Source of the DNA: Anammoximicrobium sp032229885
GTDB taxonomy: Bacteria > Planctomycetota > Planctomycetia > Pirellulales > Pirellulaceae
NCBI GenBank assembly: GCA_032229885.1
Contig: JAVYAJ010000136.1
Span: 1 to 5,985, forward strand
Direction of reading: 5' to 3'
DNA length: 5,985 bases
Numbering within the stretch: position 1 is the stretch's first letter; each line of letters begins with the position of its first letter. The position numbers were made by a program, and so were the translations under genes. Shown piece after piece: positions 5,714 to 5,985 of the stretch. Under the pieces are notes generated by a model that saw only the letters and a program-made list of their open reading frames with translations, did no database searches and was not told the origin of the DNA.

Positions 5714-5791
5714 ATGAATCACACGAATAAAGACATCCCGTCTAACTTTTTTTCTTCATCCCCGCTATCCGTGTCCATCCGCCGTGATTCG
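5714..5791. repeat. Imperfect inverted repeat with GAATCAC ends (dispersed intergenic repeat)
   Basis: The left arm TGAATCACACGAATAAAGAC (5715-5734) and the right arm ATCCGTGTCCATCCGCCGTG, continuing ATTCG (5767-5791), are imperfect inverted copies sharing an exact GAATCAC / GTGATTC end and more loosely matched inner parts. The middle contains a run of seven or more T (5747-5753). Sequences of the form 'CGAATCACACGAAT ... ATCCGTGTGATTCG' recur between genes in many planctomycete and some other bacterial genomes; this is from memory, and only one copy is present here. A short ATG-initiated frame with GAGGAGG just before it overlaps the repeat and is not believed to be a gene. Confidence 0.55.
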
Positions 5792-5830
5792 CCTGTCACA
5801 TCTCTCCCGACTACGACGGGGCGCCGAAAT

Positions 5831-5938
5831 CTCAGCGTCCTCAGCGTCTCTGCGTTTCCAAAACGTATTTTCCTGTAGCTCGGCCAGTTGGCCCGCGCAA
5901 GGACGTCGATGAAACGCAGAGACGCAGAGGACACAGAG
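5831..5938. repeat. Inverted repeat of 28-base arms (CTCTGCGTTTC family)
   Basis: Arm one, 5831-5858, begins CTCAGCGTCCTCAGCG and ends TCTCTGCGTTTC. Arm two, 5911-5938, begins GAAACGCAGAGACGCAGAGG and ends ACACAGAG. The reverse complement of arm two matches arm one at 25 of 28 positions. The arms are 52 bases apart. Internal 8-9-base periodicity (GCGTC-CTC, GCGTC-TCT, GCG) makes each arm itself semi-repetitive. It directly follows the GAATCAC repeat, so the two may form one composite element of about 225 bases. Both arms are well conserved relative to each other, suggesting selection for pairing or a fairly recent insertion. Confidence 0.65.
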
Positions 5939-5985
5939 CTACGGCAAGCACAAGATGTAATCCTTCAACAACGTAACGCTGTCGC

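Noticed and set aside
5714..5878. Short plus-strand frame beginning MNHTNKDIPSNFF after GAGGAGG
   Set aside because: The spacing from the purine run to the ATG is only three bases, and the frame is simply the translation of the dispersed repeat.
5719..5934. Minus-strand 71-codon frame containing NAETLRTLRF
   Set aside because: It spans both dispersed repeats. Such strings are typical artefacts of translating this repeat family.
5711..5940. CRISPR array
   Set aside because: The repeat units are inverted rather than direct, there are only two arms of each kind, and there are no regular spacers or cas genes.
1..5985. tRNA, rRNA or transposase genes
   Set aside because: No cloverleaf, conserved rRNA segment or transposase motif was seen on either strand by eye.

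Overview
The window is GC-rich bacterial chromosomal DNA with three clear, intact protein genes separated by unusually long non-coding spacers. A secreted sulfatase of a type frequent in marine and freshwater Planctomycetota, an aldose 1-epimerase that carries an export signal, and CGAATCAC / CTCTGCGTTTC-type dispersed intergenic repeats together suggest a planctomycete of the Pirellula/Rhodopirellula kind. This assignment is an inference from gene style, not from a marker gene.

Layout. Positions 1-287 are non-coding: two copies of a GGCCGAAGGCC hairpin in opposite orientation (10-26 and 57-70), then a bulged hairpin (184-210) beyond the end of the first gene. Positions 288-1445 (minus) encode a class V aminotransferase of the cysteine desulfurase family with its PLP lysine and catalytic cysteine present. 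Positions 1446-2145 are a 700-base divergent spacer with several dyads and no convincing gene. Positions 2146-3300 (plus) encode a galactose-mutarotase-like aldose 1-epimerase with an N-terminal signal peptide and a second plausible internal start. Positions 3301-3605 separate convergent genes and contain GC-rich stems. Positions 3606-4967 (minus) encode an exported sulfatase with a good ribosome binding site. Positions 4968-5985 carry no intact gene: a short candidate promoter, several hairpins, what looks like the remnant of a LamG / concanavalin-like lectin domain (5591-5662, minus), and a composite dispersed repeat (about 5714-5938).

How the genes work together. The epimerase and the sulfatase are both predicted to leave the cytoplasm and would fit the breakdown of sulfated polysaccharides (desulfation, and interconversion of sugar anomers), but they are convergent and cannot share a promoter. 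The aminotransferase is a stand-alone gene with no iron-sulfur scaffold or carrier beside it. None of the three forms an operon with another gene in the window.

I did not find a new multi-gene system. The items most worth checking are the sulfatase active site, in which two usually conserved residues are replaced, the lectin-domain remnant beside the repeats, and the dual-start exported epimerase.
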